Source: Spirochaetota bacterium
Lineage (GTDB): Bacteria; Spirochaetota; UBA4802; JAFGJZ01
Direction of reading: 5' to 3'
DNA: 64,000 nt
Assembly (NCBI GenBank): GCA_016934935.1
Contig: JAFGRW010000127.1
Location: 1-64,000, forward strand
How positions within the stretch are numbered: position 1 is the stretch's first letter; every line of letters starts with the position of its first letter. This document shows, in pieces, positions 27,304-36,676 of the stretch. A program made the position numbers and the translations under genes. A model generated the notes under the pieces. It made no database searches, was not told where the DNA came from, and worked only from the letters and a program-made list of their open reading frames with translations.

Positions 27304-29397
27304 TTATTTTACCAATATAAAGATGGTTTCTGGAGTTTTTATTTCGAGACCTTTGCCTCTTGAAGCATTGAAATAGTGTTTTACTTCACCGGATACGGCG
27401 GTTAAGAGTTCTTGTTCTTTTTTTTGAGCCGTTATCTGGATACAGTATCGGCCGGGAGTTAATCGTCCCGTGTTTGAAAATGAAGCAGATGTCGAAGCTG
27501 TAGTAATGGTACTAATTACAGTCTCTGACATGGCTTCGCCCGCTTTTAAAAGGGAAGCCTGATATCTATCCGCGCCTGGAACGCTGTTCCAGCTGACTTC
27601 TACTGATGGTGTGACTATGGTATCAATATCGGACGGCACATCGCTTTCGTTAAAAGAGGGTAAGGGCAGGTCAATTGGAATCGAAAACTTTCTAATGTCA
27701 CCAAAAACAAGCGTTTTGCCTGCCGGATCCAGAATATTGACTCTGGCGAAATAGATGCCCGGTTCGGTAAGTCTCAAAGTGTCGGAAAAGGTCGATACCT
27801 TACTTTCAATTACAGGATTTTTAAACGAGTTATCTTCAGAAATTTGCAACTGATAATTGAGTGCCGCGGATTGATCTCTCCAGATAAATGTTATGTCAGA
27901 GCCGGCTTTGAAGTGAGAATTTATGGTTGGGGAAATAAGTGTAAGTCCCAATCCCTCTTTTAGTTGAAAATGTGTCACCCCTTCGCTATAGCTGTTAGAT
28001 AGAGGTGTGACTTTAACTATATAGCTTCCAGTTGTAAAATTACCTGTTAACCTTATACTGTTTTTTCCGGTCTCTTCCGAAAATATTGAATCTCCTGAGG
28101 CATGGCCTGATCCGTTATCAGAAAATAGTTCAACCCTGCATTTTCCGCTGGTACTAATCCAAGAGCATAAAATTCCGTTATGAAGTGCCGCCTCAAGTGA
28201 TACTGCTGCTTGAGTGGATGGAGTAATCACATCTACAGGTGTTTTTTCGGCAGAAGAGTTAACGTAAACCGTAATTGCCTCAGAGTTCATATCTTTTTTG
28301 GCTGCCCCAAAGTGGTATATGGGAGCCACTACCAACTGATATGTGCCTTCGGCAGGCATGTCGAGCATAGTGGAGTTGTTTTTTGTAAGTGCACTTTCTA
28401 TCGGGGAGTCTGAACCGTCTTTATAGATGTTTACTTGATACGAGTCTGCACGACCCCTGGTAAGCCATGATACCTCGAAAGAGTCTTTGCCGGATTTTTC
28501 CAAATTACTGTTGTTAACAGGGTTTGTTATAAGCGGAGTTTTCTCTTCTAAAACCTCAAAAGAGAAGGTTCTGCTTTCGGTGCTGCTTGAGACGAGTTTC
28601 CAGTAATATCGTCCCGGCGAAAGTTCTATATTGCAGCCTTTGGCATTATCTGCTGTTGTAACAATATCGTTAAGCTGAACGTCGCGGGCAACAATAACTG
28701 TTGTTTCCGGAACCTCAGTTTTCCAGGTGAAATTAACCGACATTTTTTTATCGGGGCTTACAAGAATTGTATTGTTTGGAGGAAAGCAGTCTTTGAACTG
28801 TAATGCCGTGATCTGTACACTGTTTGACGTTATAGTTGCTTTCTCGTTACCTGTGACATTTTTGATTATCCCGGAGCCTGAATTTTCGATATGGGCATTG
28901 CCTCTGTTAACTGTGAGTTCTGCAGAATTATTGTCCAGTTCGCAAAGTGAAAAGCTGGTACCTTTTTCAAGAGTAATGGTGCTGTTGCGGTATCTGACAG
29001 TCATTCTGTTAACAGCTATGGAATGGATCTCTCCACCCTGGAAATCAATTTCGAACCCTCGTGGAGTCATAATTACAAAAATCAGTGATTGCTGTTCCAG
29101 AGCAACTTCAATGCCGCCTTCGAGAACAAGCCTGACGTCCGAGTCTTTGGATGTCCGTATTGTGTCCTTGTTGTAGAGCGGACTTTTTTGATTAAGATGC
29201 TCCCAGACGGAATAGCTTGCATATTTGCGGTGAGCACTGTTTCTCTTGAACACTATATGGCCAACCTGCTGATTTTTGGAAAAATCGATACGTTCGGTTA
29301 TGTCCTGATAGAGCGAGTATGACGTGCCGGATATGACAAGTAAGCATACAAAGGTAAAGATCAGGTCTCTAATCAAGTATTTTGAATTTTTCTTCAT
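27304..29397 (-). CDS. FecR-domain envelope protein with multiple Ig/Fn3-like modules
   Basis: 697 residues. One N-terminal membrane helix or uncleaved signal (about 8-28) precedes a FecR domain (about 45-190: DTIRTSKDSDVRLVLEGGIEVALEQQSLIFV, FQGGEIHSIAV, LEKGTSFSLCE...LTVNRGNAHIEN). Four or five Ig/Fn3-like sandwiches follow, each with a 'W....a..Y.v.v' core (for example VSWLTRGRADSYQVNIYKDG and VSWNSVPGADRYQASLLKAG). In iron transport FecR relays signals across the inner membrane; here the same domain stands on an anchored periplasmic protein, next to a cyclase. Start is ambiguous: a GTG at 29406 is possible; the ATG at 29397 was chosen. It overlaps the cyclase gene by 29 bp. Confidence 0.8.
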   Translation of the reverse strand: MKKNSKYLIRDLIFTFVCLLVISGTSYSLYQDITERIDFSKNQQVGHIVFKRNSAHRKYASYSVWEHLNQKSPLYNKDTIRTSKDSDVRLVLEGGIEVALEQQSLIFVIMTPRGFEIDFQGGEIHSIAVNRMTVRYRNSTITLEKGTSFSLCELDNNSAELTVNRGNAHIENSGSGIIKNVTGNEKATITSNSVQITALQFKDCFPPNNTILVSPDKKMSVNFTWKTEVPETTVIVARDVQLNDIVTTADNAKGCNIELSPGRYYWKLVSSSTESRTFSFEVLEEKTPLITNPVNNSNLEKSGKDSFEVSWLTRGRADSYQVNIYKDGSDSPIESALTKNNSTMLDMPAEGTYQLVVAPIYHFGAAKKDMNSEAITVYVNSSAEKTPVDVITPSTQAAVSLEAALHNGILCSWISTSGKCRVELFSDNGSGHASGDSIFSEETGKNSIRLTGNFTTGSYIVKVTPLSNSYSEGVTHFQLKEGLGLTLISPTINSHFKAGSDITFIWRDQSAALNYQLQISEDNSFKNPVIESKVSTFSDTLRLTEPGIYFARVNILDPAGKTLVFGDIRKFSIPIDLPLPSFNESDVPSDIDTIVTPSVEVSWNSVPGADRYQASLLKAGEAMSETVISTITTASTSASFSNTGRLTPGRYCIQITAQKKEQELLTAVSGEVKHYFNASRGKGLEIKTPETIFILVK

Positions 29398-31243
29398 TGC
29401 CTTCACTATCCACCAGGTTTATATCAATATCCTCAAGCCCCATATAATGTCTGAGTTCTGATAAATTCCGGGGGCCGTCGGGAGCGTCTTTACGGTTAAT
29501 TACAGCATATATTTGCTGAGGCTGAGTTTTGCCTTTTACAGTGATTTTTTTCATGGGTTCGAATATAAAAATATCTTTAACCAGATTGTAGGAAGCTTCA
29601 CTTATAAGAATATCTGTTTGAAAAGGCTTATTAAGAGCCTCAATGCGGGATGCAAGGTTTACTGTGTCGCCTATGACAGTATACTCCATTCTGTTAGCCG
29701 AGCCGATCTGCCCCGCAATAAGAGGGCCTGTATTGATTCCGCAGCCGATCCTGATAACAGGTTTCTCGTCACTGCCGCGTGTTTTGTTGAATTCTTTCAG
29801 ATACAGACGCATCATTAAAGCTGCATTGATCGCGTTTTCGGTGTCGTTACCGCGGGATACTGGAGTTCCCCAAAGCGCCATAATCGCGTCTCCGATAAAT
29901 TTATCAACGACACCGTGAGTCTGGTCAATGCAATCGACCATAAGCGTCATGTATTCGTTTAAAAACTCTACAACCTTCTCAGGGTGCAGCTTTTCTGAAA
30001 TTGCAGTAAATGATCGGATGTCTGAAAAGAAAACAGCAGCGTTTTTCATTTCGCCGCCAAGAGTGAGTTGCTCCTTTGTTACACGCTCGGCGATTTCCGG
30101 GTTAACAAATTTTCCAAAAGCATCTTTTATCCGTTCTCTCTCTTCAAGACCCTGGCTCATATTGTTAAAGGCACGGGCCAGCATTCCAATTTCGTCATTG
30201 AAAAGAGGTTTTAGTGAAATCTGGTAATTGCCTTTTTCAACCTGTTTTGTTGCCCGCACAAGATTCCTGACCGGGGTGGTAATAGTTTTTGAGTAAAAAT
30301 AGATAAACATAATTACAGCAGTTATAATAATAATCGCAGTCATTATGTTGCGGCGTTGAAGCCGGATGACTGCATCAAAGGCCCTGTCCTGGGTTACTGT
30401 TGTAATTACACCCAGAGCAAAGCCTGAAAAATTAATCCGCTGGTAAGATCCAATTTTTAATACCCCGTTTTCGTCATAGCGCTTTTGGCCATTGTCCAGA
30501 GGGTTTTTATGAAAGTCCTCATAAATGGATAGAGAAGATATGTCCGCAGCTGCAAGAACTTCGGGCATATCGGGGTGAATAAGAACAACTCCTTTGTCAC
30601 TGACAATATAGGTTGTAGTAATATCGTTCATTTGAACGATATTTTGCAACGTGCCGGTTTTAATAAGCATAAAGAGTATGCTTTGTGCGTTTTTTTCATC
30701 AATTACCCGATAAGGAATAGCTAGTCCTGTAAGTGGGTAGCCAAATTCGGGTGACGGATTAAACATATTGACGTTCAGATTAAATGCGGATTCAATATCT
30801 GATGAAAGTGTATCGGAAAAGGATTCGACTTTTTCACGATCTATACCGCTTTCACCAAAAAATTCTGTACTGGTAAAGGTGCGTTTGTTTACAAGAACGC
30901 CCTCACTGTTTTTTTCGATAAGAGCCATATAGATGATGTCGTCATTTTGGGATAAAAACAGCGGGTTTTCACTGCTGGTTTCTATTTCCGTTTTTTTGGA
31001 AGCGATAAGGTTTCCAGCCGCGATATAGCCTTTTTCGATTATGTTTTTTACATATATTTCTGTACTCTGCGAAGTGGCAATGGATATTTTGTGATTATTG
31101 TTTTCGATGAAAGCAGTCATGTCTTTCTTGAAAAGGGTTGTTGCAAGGTAGATCATAACGGTAAAGGAAAGTGTGAATATGAGTGAAATTATAAATATCA
31201 GCTTTAAGCCAACGGAGAAGATTACTCTTTTCTGTTTTTCCAT
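29369..31243 (-). CDS. Membrane-bound class III adenylate/guanylate cyclase with Cache sensor
   Basis: 624 residues. It has a membrane helix (about 10-35), an extracytoplasmic double-Cache-like domain (about 36-300, with TTTYIVSDKGVVLIHP and FSGFALGVITTVTQDR), a second helix (about 310-330), HAMP, and a C-terminal class III cyclase domain: VFFSDIRSFTAISE and DKFIGDAIMALWGTP give the two metal-binding aspartates, and VIGDTVNLASRIEALNK is also typical. It should make cAMP or cGMP in response to an external ligand. The ATG at 31243 has GGAG 8 bp upstream; longer in-frame starts lack one. First gene of an operon with the FecR-domain and barrel proteins. Confidence 0.9.
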   Translation of the reverse strand: MEKQKRVIFSVGLKLIFIISLIFTLSFTVMIYLATTLFKKDMTAFIENNNHKISIATSQSTEIYVKNIIEKGYIAAGNLIASKKTEIETSSENPLFLSQNDDIIYMALIEKNSEGVLVNKRTFTSTEFFGESGIDREKVESFSDTLSSDIESAFNLNVNMFNPSPEFGYPLTGLAIPYRVIDEKNAQSILFMLIKTGTLQNIVQMNDITTTYIVSDKGVVLIHPDMPEVLAAADISSLSIYEDFHKNPLDNGQKRYDENGVLKIGSYQRINFSGFALGVITTVTQDRAFDAVIRLQRRNIMTAIIIITAVIMFIYFYSKTITTPVRNLVRATKQVEKGNYQISLKPLFNDEIGMLARAFNNMSQGLEERERIKDAFGKFVNPEIAERVTKEQLTLGGEMKNAAVFFSDIRSFTAISEKLHPEKVVEFLNEYMTLMVDCIDQTHGVVDKFIGDAIMALWGTPVSRGNDTENAINAALMMRLYLKEFNKTRGSDEKPVIRIGCGINTGPLIAGQIGSANRMEYTVIGDTVNLASRIEALNKPFQTDILISEASYNLVKDIFIFEPMKKITVKGKTQPQQIYAVINRKDAPDGPRNLSELRHYMGLEDIDINLVDSEGNEEKFKILD

Positions 31244-31566
31244 TAAATTATTCTCCATGAAGAAATCGCAGCTGTATTGTGATAACATGTGTATCTGTTT
31301 GCATTTTTTTTCTGTTGTTTAGAAAAATGAACCGGTATGTATAAAGTACAAAACAGCAATAACCGCCGAATAAGTGATTTTGTGATACAGAATATATTTG
31401 CATTCTGTTGGCTCTAACGTTTATGTAATATCTGAAGAACTACTGTTTTGTTTATATCTTGCTGCATATAAAAGCAAGAAAAATACCTTTTTATTAAAGA
31501 AAGCCGTAAATACATTTTTTAAAATTGAGGCGTCCGGATTTTTCATTCCAATAATGAACTTTCAGG
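31244..31566. other. Gap before the cyclase operon
   Basis: About 320 bp, AT-rich, likely holding the cyclase promoter. No strong box, hairpin or short gene recognised. Confidence 0.5.
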
Positions 31567-32025
31567 TTAAAAACTGCCTGGAAGTCGGACGTTGTCGGCA
31601 TTACCAGCGTTTTCTCGTTCTATTACATAGATATTGCCGTATCTTGATGTGGGGGTAACACCTTTAATTGTATTTAAAACAGGGTTGTAGCTTCGAAGAA
31701 CCCAGTAAAAAACATCCCGGAGATCGAGCTTTGTCGAGTCGATTACGGTGTAGCGGTATATAAGCCCTTTCTTCTCGGCGTAGGGCATAATCGGCTTGCA
31801 TTTGGAGAACATGTCGTCAAAAAGATCTCTCATTCCGGTACGCAGACCTTCACGCCATGTAGCGAAGGCAAGAAGAGGTTTCATTGCTCCCTTGCTGTTA
31901 TCCGAGAAGAAAAGTATTCCTGGAAGATCTGGAAGTATTCGTGAAGCTGTAATACGGTTATACTCGAATGGCTTTGACCATCCAATAGCGTAATAGGCAT
32001 CCGCTCCTTTAATTTTTTTTTCCAT
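31567..32025 (-). CDS. Uncharacterised 152-residue protein coupled to a Lon N-domain gene
   Basis: A basic soluble protein with no signal peptide or membrane helix. I do not recognise the family. The middle reads WREGLRTGMRDLFDDMFSKCKPIMPYAEKKGLIYRYTVID, and the end is rich in turns. It starts 1 bp after the stop of the upstream Lon-domain gene (32027) with an AGAGG site, so the two are translationally coupled and probably act together. The fold cannot be guessed with confidence. Confidence 0.6.
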   Translation of the reverse strand: MEKKIKGADAYYAIGWSKPFEYNRITASRILPDLPGILFFSDNSKGAMKPLLAFATWREGLRTGMRDLFDDMFSKCKPIMPYAEKKGLIYRYTVIDSTKLDLRDVFYWVLRSYNPVLNTIKGVTPTSRYGNIYVIERENAGNADNVRLPGSF

Positions 32026-32026
32026 T

Positions 32027-32614
32027 TTACCTCTCTTCCAGTTTTTTTTTCACATCGTTTATCAATTTGTCAAGAGTAGAAATTAGAAGTTCCGCACGTT
32101 TTTGCCGGCTGTAGTGGTTGTAAATACGCCATTTTATTTTAAATGAGGTGATAAAGTAGTGTGATATAAAGTCAATCAGCTCATCAGCTTGGGTTATAAA
32201 TGTCATAAGGTATATCAATCGCTCGGATTCGGGGATATCAATAAGAAAAACAAATTCTTGTGCTTTTTTGCGTATAAGATCGGCGGTATATTCGGCATTG
32301 TGTAAAGGCGAAGAGTCGGCCTTGCGATATGCTCCAATATGCAGATTTTCACGGCTTTCAATGTACGCGCGGCTCATCCCTTTGATCTCTACCATGGGTA
32401 AGCCTGCCGAGTTTATCTCATGAGTAACCTTGGCGACTGTTACATAGCGTTTTCCTGCGAAAACCGGATCCAGAATATTACGAGTAGTAACGACCAGGAC
32501 TGTTTCGCCCGGTTTTAAAACAGAGCCCTTTGAAGAGTGGGCGTGTATTTGAAGTGTTCCGTGAGGGAAAAGTATTTTTTTATGGAGATATATAATTTTG
32601 TATTTTGTATGCAT
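32027..32614 (-). CDS. Stand-alone Lon N-terminal (substrate-binding) domain-like protein
   Basis: 195 residues resembling the LAN domain of Lon proteases without the ATPase and protease parts. The first about 105 residues are beta-rich and PUA-like (KILFPHGTLQIHAHS, ETVLVVTTRNI, VAKVTHEINSAGLPMVEIKGMSRAYI, where Lon has 'GT.A.i......dG...vlv.G..R..i'). The remaining about 90 residues are helical (LIYLMTFITQADELIDFISHYF...RAELLISTLDKLINDVKKKLEE), matching the helical part of the Lon N-domain. It might deliver or hold substrates for a protease or chaperone. The start lacks a strong ribosome site. It is coupled to the following 152-residue gene. Confidence 0.7.
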   Translation of the reverse strand: MHTKYKIIYLHKKILFPHGTLQIHAHSSKGSVLKPGETVLVVTTRNILDPVFAGKRYVTVAKVTHEINSAGLPMVEIKGMSRAYIESRENLHIGAYRKADSSPLHNAEYTADLIRKKAQEFVFLIDIPESERLIYLMTFITQADELIDFISHYFITSFKIKWRIYNHYSRQKRAELLISTLDKLINDVKKKLEER

Positions 32615-32639
32615 TTTTTACCGGTTGCCGCTGGGGTTC

Positions 32640-32758
32640 TGATAATAGGGAACTTCGAAAAATTACCTTTTCCGGAACGGCTATGTTGTTTAAAGCCCAT
32701 ATATAAAGAAATTTAGCAAGTTCCTTGTTACAAATTTTATTGTTAGAGATTACCAATA
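32640..32758. repeat. Dispersed repeat, copy 1
   Basis: Begins gataatagggaacttcg and ends near agagattaccaata. Both edges recur in the element at 49211-49484 (gataatagggaacttcg ... agagatttccaata), while the interior differs. GGAACTT (32650-32656) and AAGTTCC (about 32719) form an inverted pair inside. Confidence 0.55.
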
Positions 32759-32995
32759 CATTCTACTGACAAATTATTACAATGCCGGTCTTATTGCAAG
32801 TTAGTTTTGCTGTTAAGTTTATTACCGTATACAAGTATTTCGGGATTAATAAGGTGCAAGCTGATAGCATGTTAAATTAAAATATTAAAGAGCCTGTATG
32901 GGCGTAACATCTGATTTTTAACAGAGGAAGCTCCCTTTATTGGCAATAATCTTCCTAATTATGAGCTATAAAGGGCAAGGTATACAAAATAGCGG

Positions 32996-33025
32996 TTGAC
33001 AAAATTGAAGCCTGTATGCTTTATT
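32996..33025 (+). promoter_or_regulatory. Likely promoter of the XPB-helicase operon
   Basis: TTGACA (32996-33001) and TTTATT (33020-33025) with an 18-bp spacer lie about 30 bp upstream of the start codon. Confidence 0.5.
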
Positions 33026-33054
33026 GCATAAATTGAAGTAATCAGGAATATTTG

Positions 33055-34734
33055 ATGCATAAACCCGCGATTGTCCAGAGCGACAACACAATACTGCTTG
33101 AAGTTAACAACTCCGGTTTTGAACAGGCCAGGGATGCGATATCTCCTTTTGCCGAACTGGAAAAAAGCCCGGAGCATATACACACATATCGTATAACGGC
33201 TCTTTCCCTTTGGAATGCCGCAGCCTCAGGTTTGGTGCTTGAAACAATTGTTGATACATTACGAACTTACAGCCGTTATGATATTCCCGAAACAGTATTT
33301 TCTAACATAGCCGAGCAGATGCAGCGTTACGGACTGATACGTCTGGTTCGTGAGGAAGACAGGTTGCTTCTTGAATGTGAAGAGCCCTTTTTTCTTGAAG
33401 AGATTTGCCGTGACAAGAGTGTCGAGATTTACATAAAAGAAAAACTTTCTGACGGCCGTATAGAAATTAAGAGCAATCTTCGTGGACATATAAAGCAGGC
33501 TTTGATAAAAATCGGTTTTCCAGTTCAGGATCTGGCAGGTTATGAGCCGGGTGATCCGATGCCTCTTAATATGCGGGAAGAGTCGGTTTCTGGAAAACCT
33601 TTCGGCTTGCGTGATTATCAGCAGAGCGCGGTAAATGCTTTTTACCATGGCGGTGGTCCTGAAGGCGGAAGCGGTGTTGTTGTTTTGCCTTGCGGCGCGG
33701 GTAAAACAATTGTCGGTATAGGAACCATGGCCTGTTTGCAGACTCAGACGTTAATACTTGTAACAAATACAGTAGCTTTGCGCCAATGGAAAAACGAGCT
33801 TATCGATAAAACAGATATTGATCCCGAAAACATTGGTGAGTTTTCAGGCGACTCGAAAAAGATAAAACCGGTAACCATAGCTACTTATAATATATTAACA
33901 TACCGTAAAAACAAAAATTCTGATTTTTTGCATTTTTCGCTTTTTGGCGAAAAAAATTGGGGTCTGATAATTTATGATGAAGTTCACCTGCTTCCTGCTC
34001 CTGTTTTTCGAATGACTTCTGAAATACAATCCAAGCGCAGGTTGGGGCTAACAGCTACCCTGATACGCGAAGACGGTATGGAAAAGGATGTCTTTTCTTT
34101 AATTGGTCCGAAAAAGTATGATATTCCCTGGAAGGTTCTGGAAAAGTCCAGCTGGATAGCCGAGGCTATTTGTACCGAAATAAGGGTAACCCTACCGGAT
34201 GAAATACGGTATCACTATTCGGTTGCAAAGGAGCGTGAGAAATTCCGTATTGCTTCTGAAAACGAGGTTAAAAACGATATAATAAGCACTTTATTAAAAT
34301 ATCATGACGGTGCTTCCGTTTTGATAATTGGCCAGTATATATCCCAGTTAAAACAGATCTCGGCCAGGTTTAAACTTCCCATGATAACCGGAAGCACGCC
34401 AACCGTTGAACGTGAAAAACTTTATGATCGTTTTAAAACCGGTGAGATAAAAACGTTAATAGTTTCAAAGGTTGCCAACTTTTCGATTGATCTTCCCGAT
34501 GCCAATGTCGCGATTCAGGTTTCAGGAACTTTTGGTTCAAGACAGGAAGAGGCACAACGTCTTGGCCGTATCCTGCGACCTAAAGAAGATCAAAACAAAG
34601 CCTATTTTTATACAGTAATTACAAATCATACTGCCGAAGAGAAGTTTGCACATAATCGCCAGCTTTTTCTTACCGAGCAGGGTTACACCTACCGTATTCT
34701 CAATCGGGAGATGTTTGATGAAGAGTATTGTTAA
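33055..34734 (+). CDS. XPB/Rad25-type DNA helicase
   Basis: 559 residues, superfamily 2 helicase of the XPB family, likely opening DNA during repair. An N-terminal about 180-residue domain (winged-helix and damage-recognition-like) precedes HD1 with Walker A LPCGAGKT (211-218), DEVH box (308-311), and LTATLIREDG, where RED (338-340) is the XPB-specific motif that melts DNA. HD2 ends with the arginine finger region EEAQRLGRILRPKEDQ. Bacterial XPB helicases are known from actinobacteria, spirochaetes and others. The ATG at 33055 is used rather than the TTG just before it. The next gene overlaps it by 17 bp. Confidence 0.92.
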   Translation: MHKPAIVQSDNTILLEVNNSGFEQARDAISPFAELEKSPEHIHTYRITALSLWNAAASGLVLETIVDTLRTYSRYDIPETVFSNIAEQMQRYGLIRLVREEDRLLLECEEPFFLEEICRDKSVEIYIKEKLSDGRIEIKSNLRGHIKQALIKIGFPVQDLAGYEPGDPMPLNMREESVSGKPFGLRDYQQSAVNAFYHGGGPEGGSGVVVLPCGAGKTIVGIGTMACLQTQTLILVTNTVALRQWKNELIDKTDIDPENIGEFSGDSKKIKPVTIATYNILTYRKNKNSDFLHFSLFGEKNWGLIIYDEVHLLPAPVFRMTSEIQSKRRLGLTATLIREDGMEKDVFSLIGPKKYDIPWKVLEKSSWIAEAICTEIRVTLPDEIRYHYSVAKEREKFRIASENEVKNDIISTLLKYHDGASVLIIGQYISQLKQISARFKLPMITGSTPTVEREKLYDRFKTGEIKTLIVSKVANFSIDLPDANVAIQVSGTFGSRQEEAQRLGRILRPKEDQNKAYFYTVITNHTAEEKFAHNRQLFLTEQGYTYRILNREMFDEEYC

Positions 34735-36613
34735 ACGATGTTCCGCCTTTTTTGCCTCCTGGAGTATATTTATCCTGTTTCCTGCATTTATTTTTATTTT
34801 ATTAAGCAACTGCTCAAAAAAAGAGTTCGCGGCTGTTGAAAAGCGTCCTGCTTATCGTGTTCATTTTGCTCAGCGTGTTAAAGACAATATTTATATTGCT
34901 ACATATAATCAGGGTTTATTTGTTAAATCTGTAGATGCCGACAATGAAACGCAACTTCTAAATAGTGAATTTAAAAGGCGAACCATGCTTGACGGTGTCG
35001 ACGAGTTTCGCAAAGTGACAGCGTTTGCGGTTAATAGTACCAATCCTGATAATATTGCTGTGGCTGTAAAACATCTTTTTTATGAAACAACAGACGGTGG
35101 CAAAACCTGGGAAAAATGCAACGGGGATCTGGATCCCTATAACTATATTACAGCGCTCTGTTTCGATTCATCGGGGACATTATATGCGGGTACCTCCTTT
35201 AACGGTGTATACAAACGCGAAGGAGATCAGTATATAAGGTTTTCCAGGGGTTTATCGCTTGAACCCTATAGCGCGGGTCTTGTTTTTTATGATCCTGTCG
35301 CGCGTATACGTGAAGTCGGTGGCAGGCTTTATCTTTCGCAATACTTCAATAAGGGTGTCTACTTTCTTAAAAAAACAGAATGGATAAAAACAGACTTTGA
35401 TACGTTGGACAAGACCCCGGATAATTATATTGCCGATTTTGAAAGACCTCTTGTGGAAGATGATTCCGTAGTAAATAATTTACCAATTGTTTTTAGTGAA
35501 AATAGTCGAAAGAAAAACATGGAAATGTCAGGTTTTGACAATGATCATGTAAAAAAAGAGAGCTATTTCGGTGGAGTTCTTTACCATGCAGACGATGGGT
35601 TTTCTCTTTTTGTTCCCGATCCGGAATTACCCGTCAGGTCGTCATTAAAGGATGAGGCTAAAGGCAAAAAATCTCTTTATACAAGCACACACTATGCCGT
35701 AAAAGGGGTAGACCGCTTAATCTCTATTATTAAAAAGTCGGGGTTGAATGCGCTTGTTATCGACGTAAAAGATGACTATGGTGATATCTATATTCCTGTT
35801 GCTGGTGAAGATGTCTTTAAAGCAGGTTCTATTAAGACCAGCATCGATTTAAAGCCTGTTTTAGAGAAGTTAAAAAAAGAAAATATATATGCGATAGCAC
35901 GCATAGTGGTTTTTAAGGATAAACGCCTTTTTGAAGCATACGATAACCGCTATACCATACTAGATAAAGCTACGGGAAAACCGTGGCGTTATGGTCGTGA
36001 ACGGTGGGTCGACCCTTTTTCGCAATTTGTGAGAGATTATAATATCAATGTAGCTCTTGCCGCGCAAAATTTCGGATTTGACGAGGTGCAATTCGATTAT
36101 ATCAGGTTTCCGGCCGATGGACCTGTTGAGCGTTGTGTTTACACTTTCGCGCGTTATAAAGATGCTTTTAAGTCCGAAGCAATGGAAGATTTTCTTCAGC
36201 AGGCTTCGTCAAAAATAACTGTTCCTGTCTCGACTGATATTTATGGAATAACCGCATCGTATAACTTTGGCAACCGTATCGGCCAGGATATCGAAGTTTA
36301 TGCCAGACATATGGATGCTGTTTCTTCAATGGTGTATCCGTCACATTATGGGCCTCGTTATATGATGCAAGGATCGCGGGAAGAAAGACCTTACAGAATT
36401 GTTTATGATTCGGGTGTCAGGTCGCTTTTTCTTTCCAGGGTAAAGGTTTATATGCGTCCTTATTTGCAGGCATTTATTATGGCGTCACCAACGTTTGGCA
36501 CGGGATATATACAAAATCAGGTTCAAGGTGTTTATGATAGCGGATGCGACGGTTATATTTTCTGGCATGCCGGCGGTAAATACGATGTTGTGCGCCGGGC
36601 TTTGTCGGAATAA
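34718..36613 (+). CDS. DUF4015 putative glycoside hydrolase-like lipoprotein
   Basis: 631 residues. Signal peptide with lipobox LLSNC (Cys32). Residues about 45-200 look like beta-propeller blades of the BNR/YCF48 type (FYETTDGGKTWEKCNGDLDPYNYITALCFDSSGTLYAGTSFNGVYKR). The C-terminal about 330 residues match DUF4015 (GH13-like TIM barrel): IIKKSGLNALVIDVKDDYGDIYIP, YAIARIVVFKDKRL, WVDPFSQFVRDYNINVALAAQNFGFDEVQFDYIRFPADG, VPVSTDIYG, DAVSSMVYPSHYG. Anchored outside the cytoplasm, it may act on envelope glycans. Its start overlaps the XPB gene by 17 bp, so the two share a transcript despite unrelated predicted compartments. Confidence 0.85.
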   Translation: MKSIVKRCSAFFASWSIFILFPAFIFILLSNCSKKEFAAVEKRPAYRVHFAQRVKDNIYIATYNQGLFVKSVDADNETQLLNSEFKRRTMLDGVDEFRKVTAFAVNSTNPDNIAVAVKHLFYETTDGGKTWEKCNGDLDPYNYITALCFDSSGTLYAGTSFNGVYKREGDQYIRFSRGLSLEPYSAGLVFYDPVARIREVGGRLYLSQYFNKGVYFLKKTEWIKTDFDTLDKTPDNYIADFERPLVEDDSVVNNLPIVFSENSRKKNMEMSGFDNDHVKKESYFGGVLYHADDGFSLFVPDPELPVRSSLKDEAKGKKSLYTSTHYAVKGVDRLISIIKKSGLNALVIDVKDDYGDIYIPVAGEDVFKAGSIKTSIDLKPVLEKLKKENIYAIARIVVFKDKRLFEAYDNRYTILDKATGKPWRYGRERWVDPFSQFVRDYNINVALAAQNFGFDEVQFDYIRFPADGPVERCVYTFARYKDAFKSEAMEDFLQQASSKITVPVSTDIYGITASYNFGNRIGQDIEVYARHMDAVSSMVYPSHYGPRYMMQGSREERPYRIVYDSGVRSLFLSRVKVYMRPYLQAFIMASPTFGTGYIQNQVQGVYDSGCDGYIFWHAGGKYDVVRRALSE

Positions 36614-36627
36614 GACCAGTTCGTTTT

Positions 36628-36655
36628 TAACGCGGTCTTATAATACCCGCGTTAA
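36628..36655. terminator. Bidirectional terminator
   Basis: TTAACGCGG (36628-36636) pairs with CCGCGTTAA (36647-36655) between the DUF4015 gene and the convergent aldo/keto reductase gene. Confidence 0.6.
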
Positions 36656-36676
36656 ACATAATAGGCCATTTTAAGG

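Noticed and set aside
29555-29575. GGTTCGAAT motif suggesting a tRNA T-arm
   Set aside because: No acceptor stem, anticodon arm or D-arm around it; it lies inside the cyclase gene. No tRNA or rRNA was found in the window.
32515-32700. 61-residue minus-strand frame upstream of the Lon-domain gene
   Set aside because: Overlaps a dispersed repeat and the start of a recognisable gene; no ribosome site.
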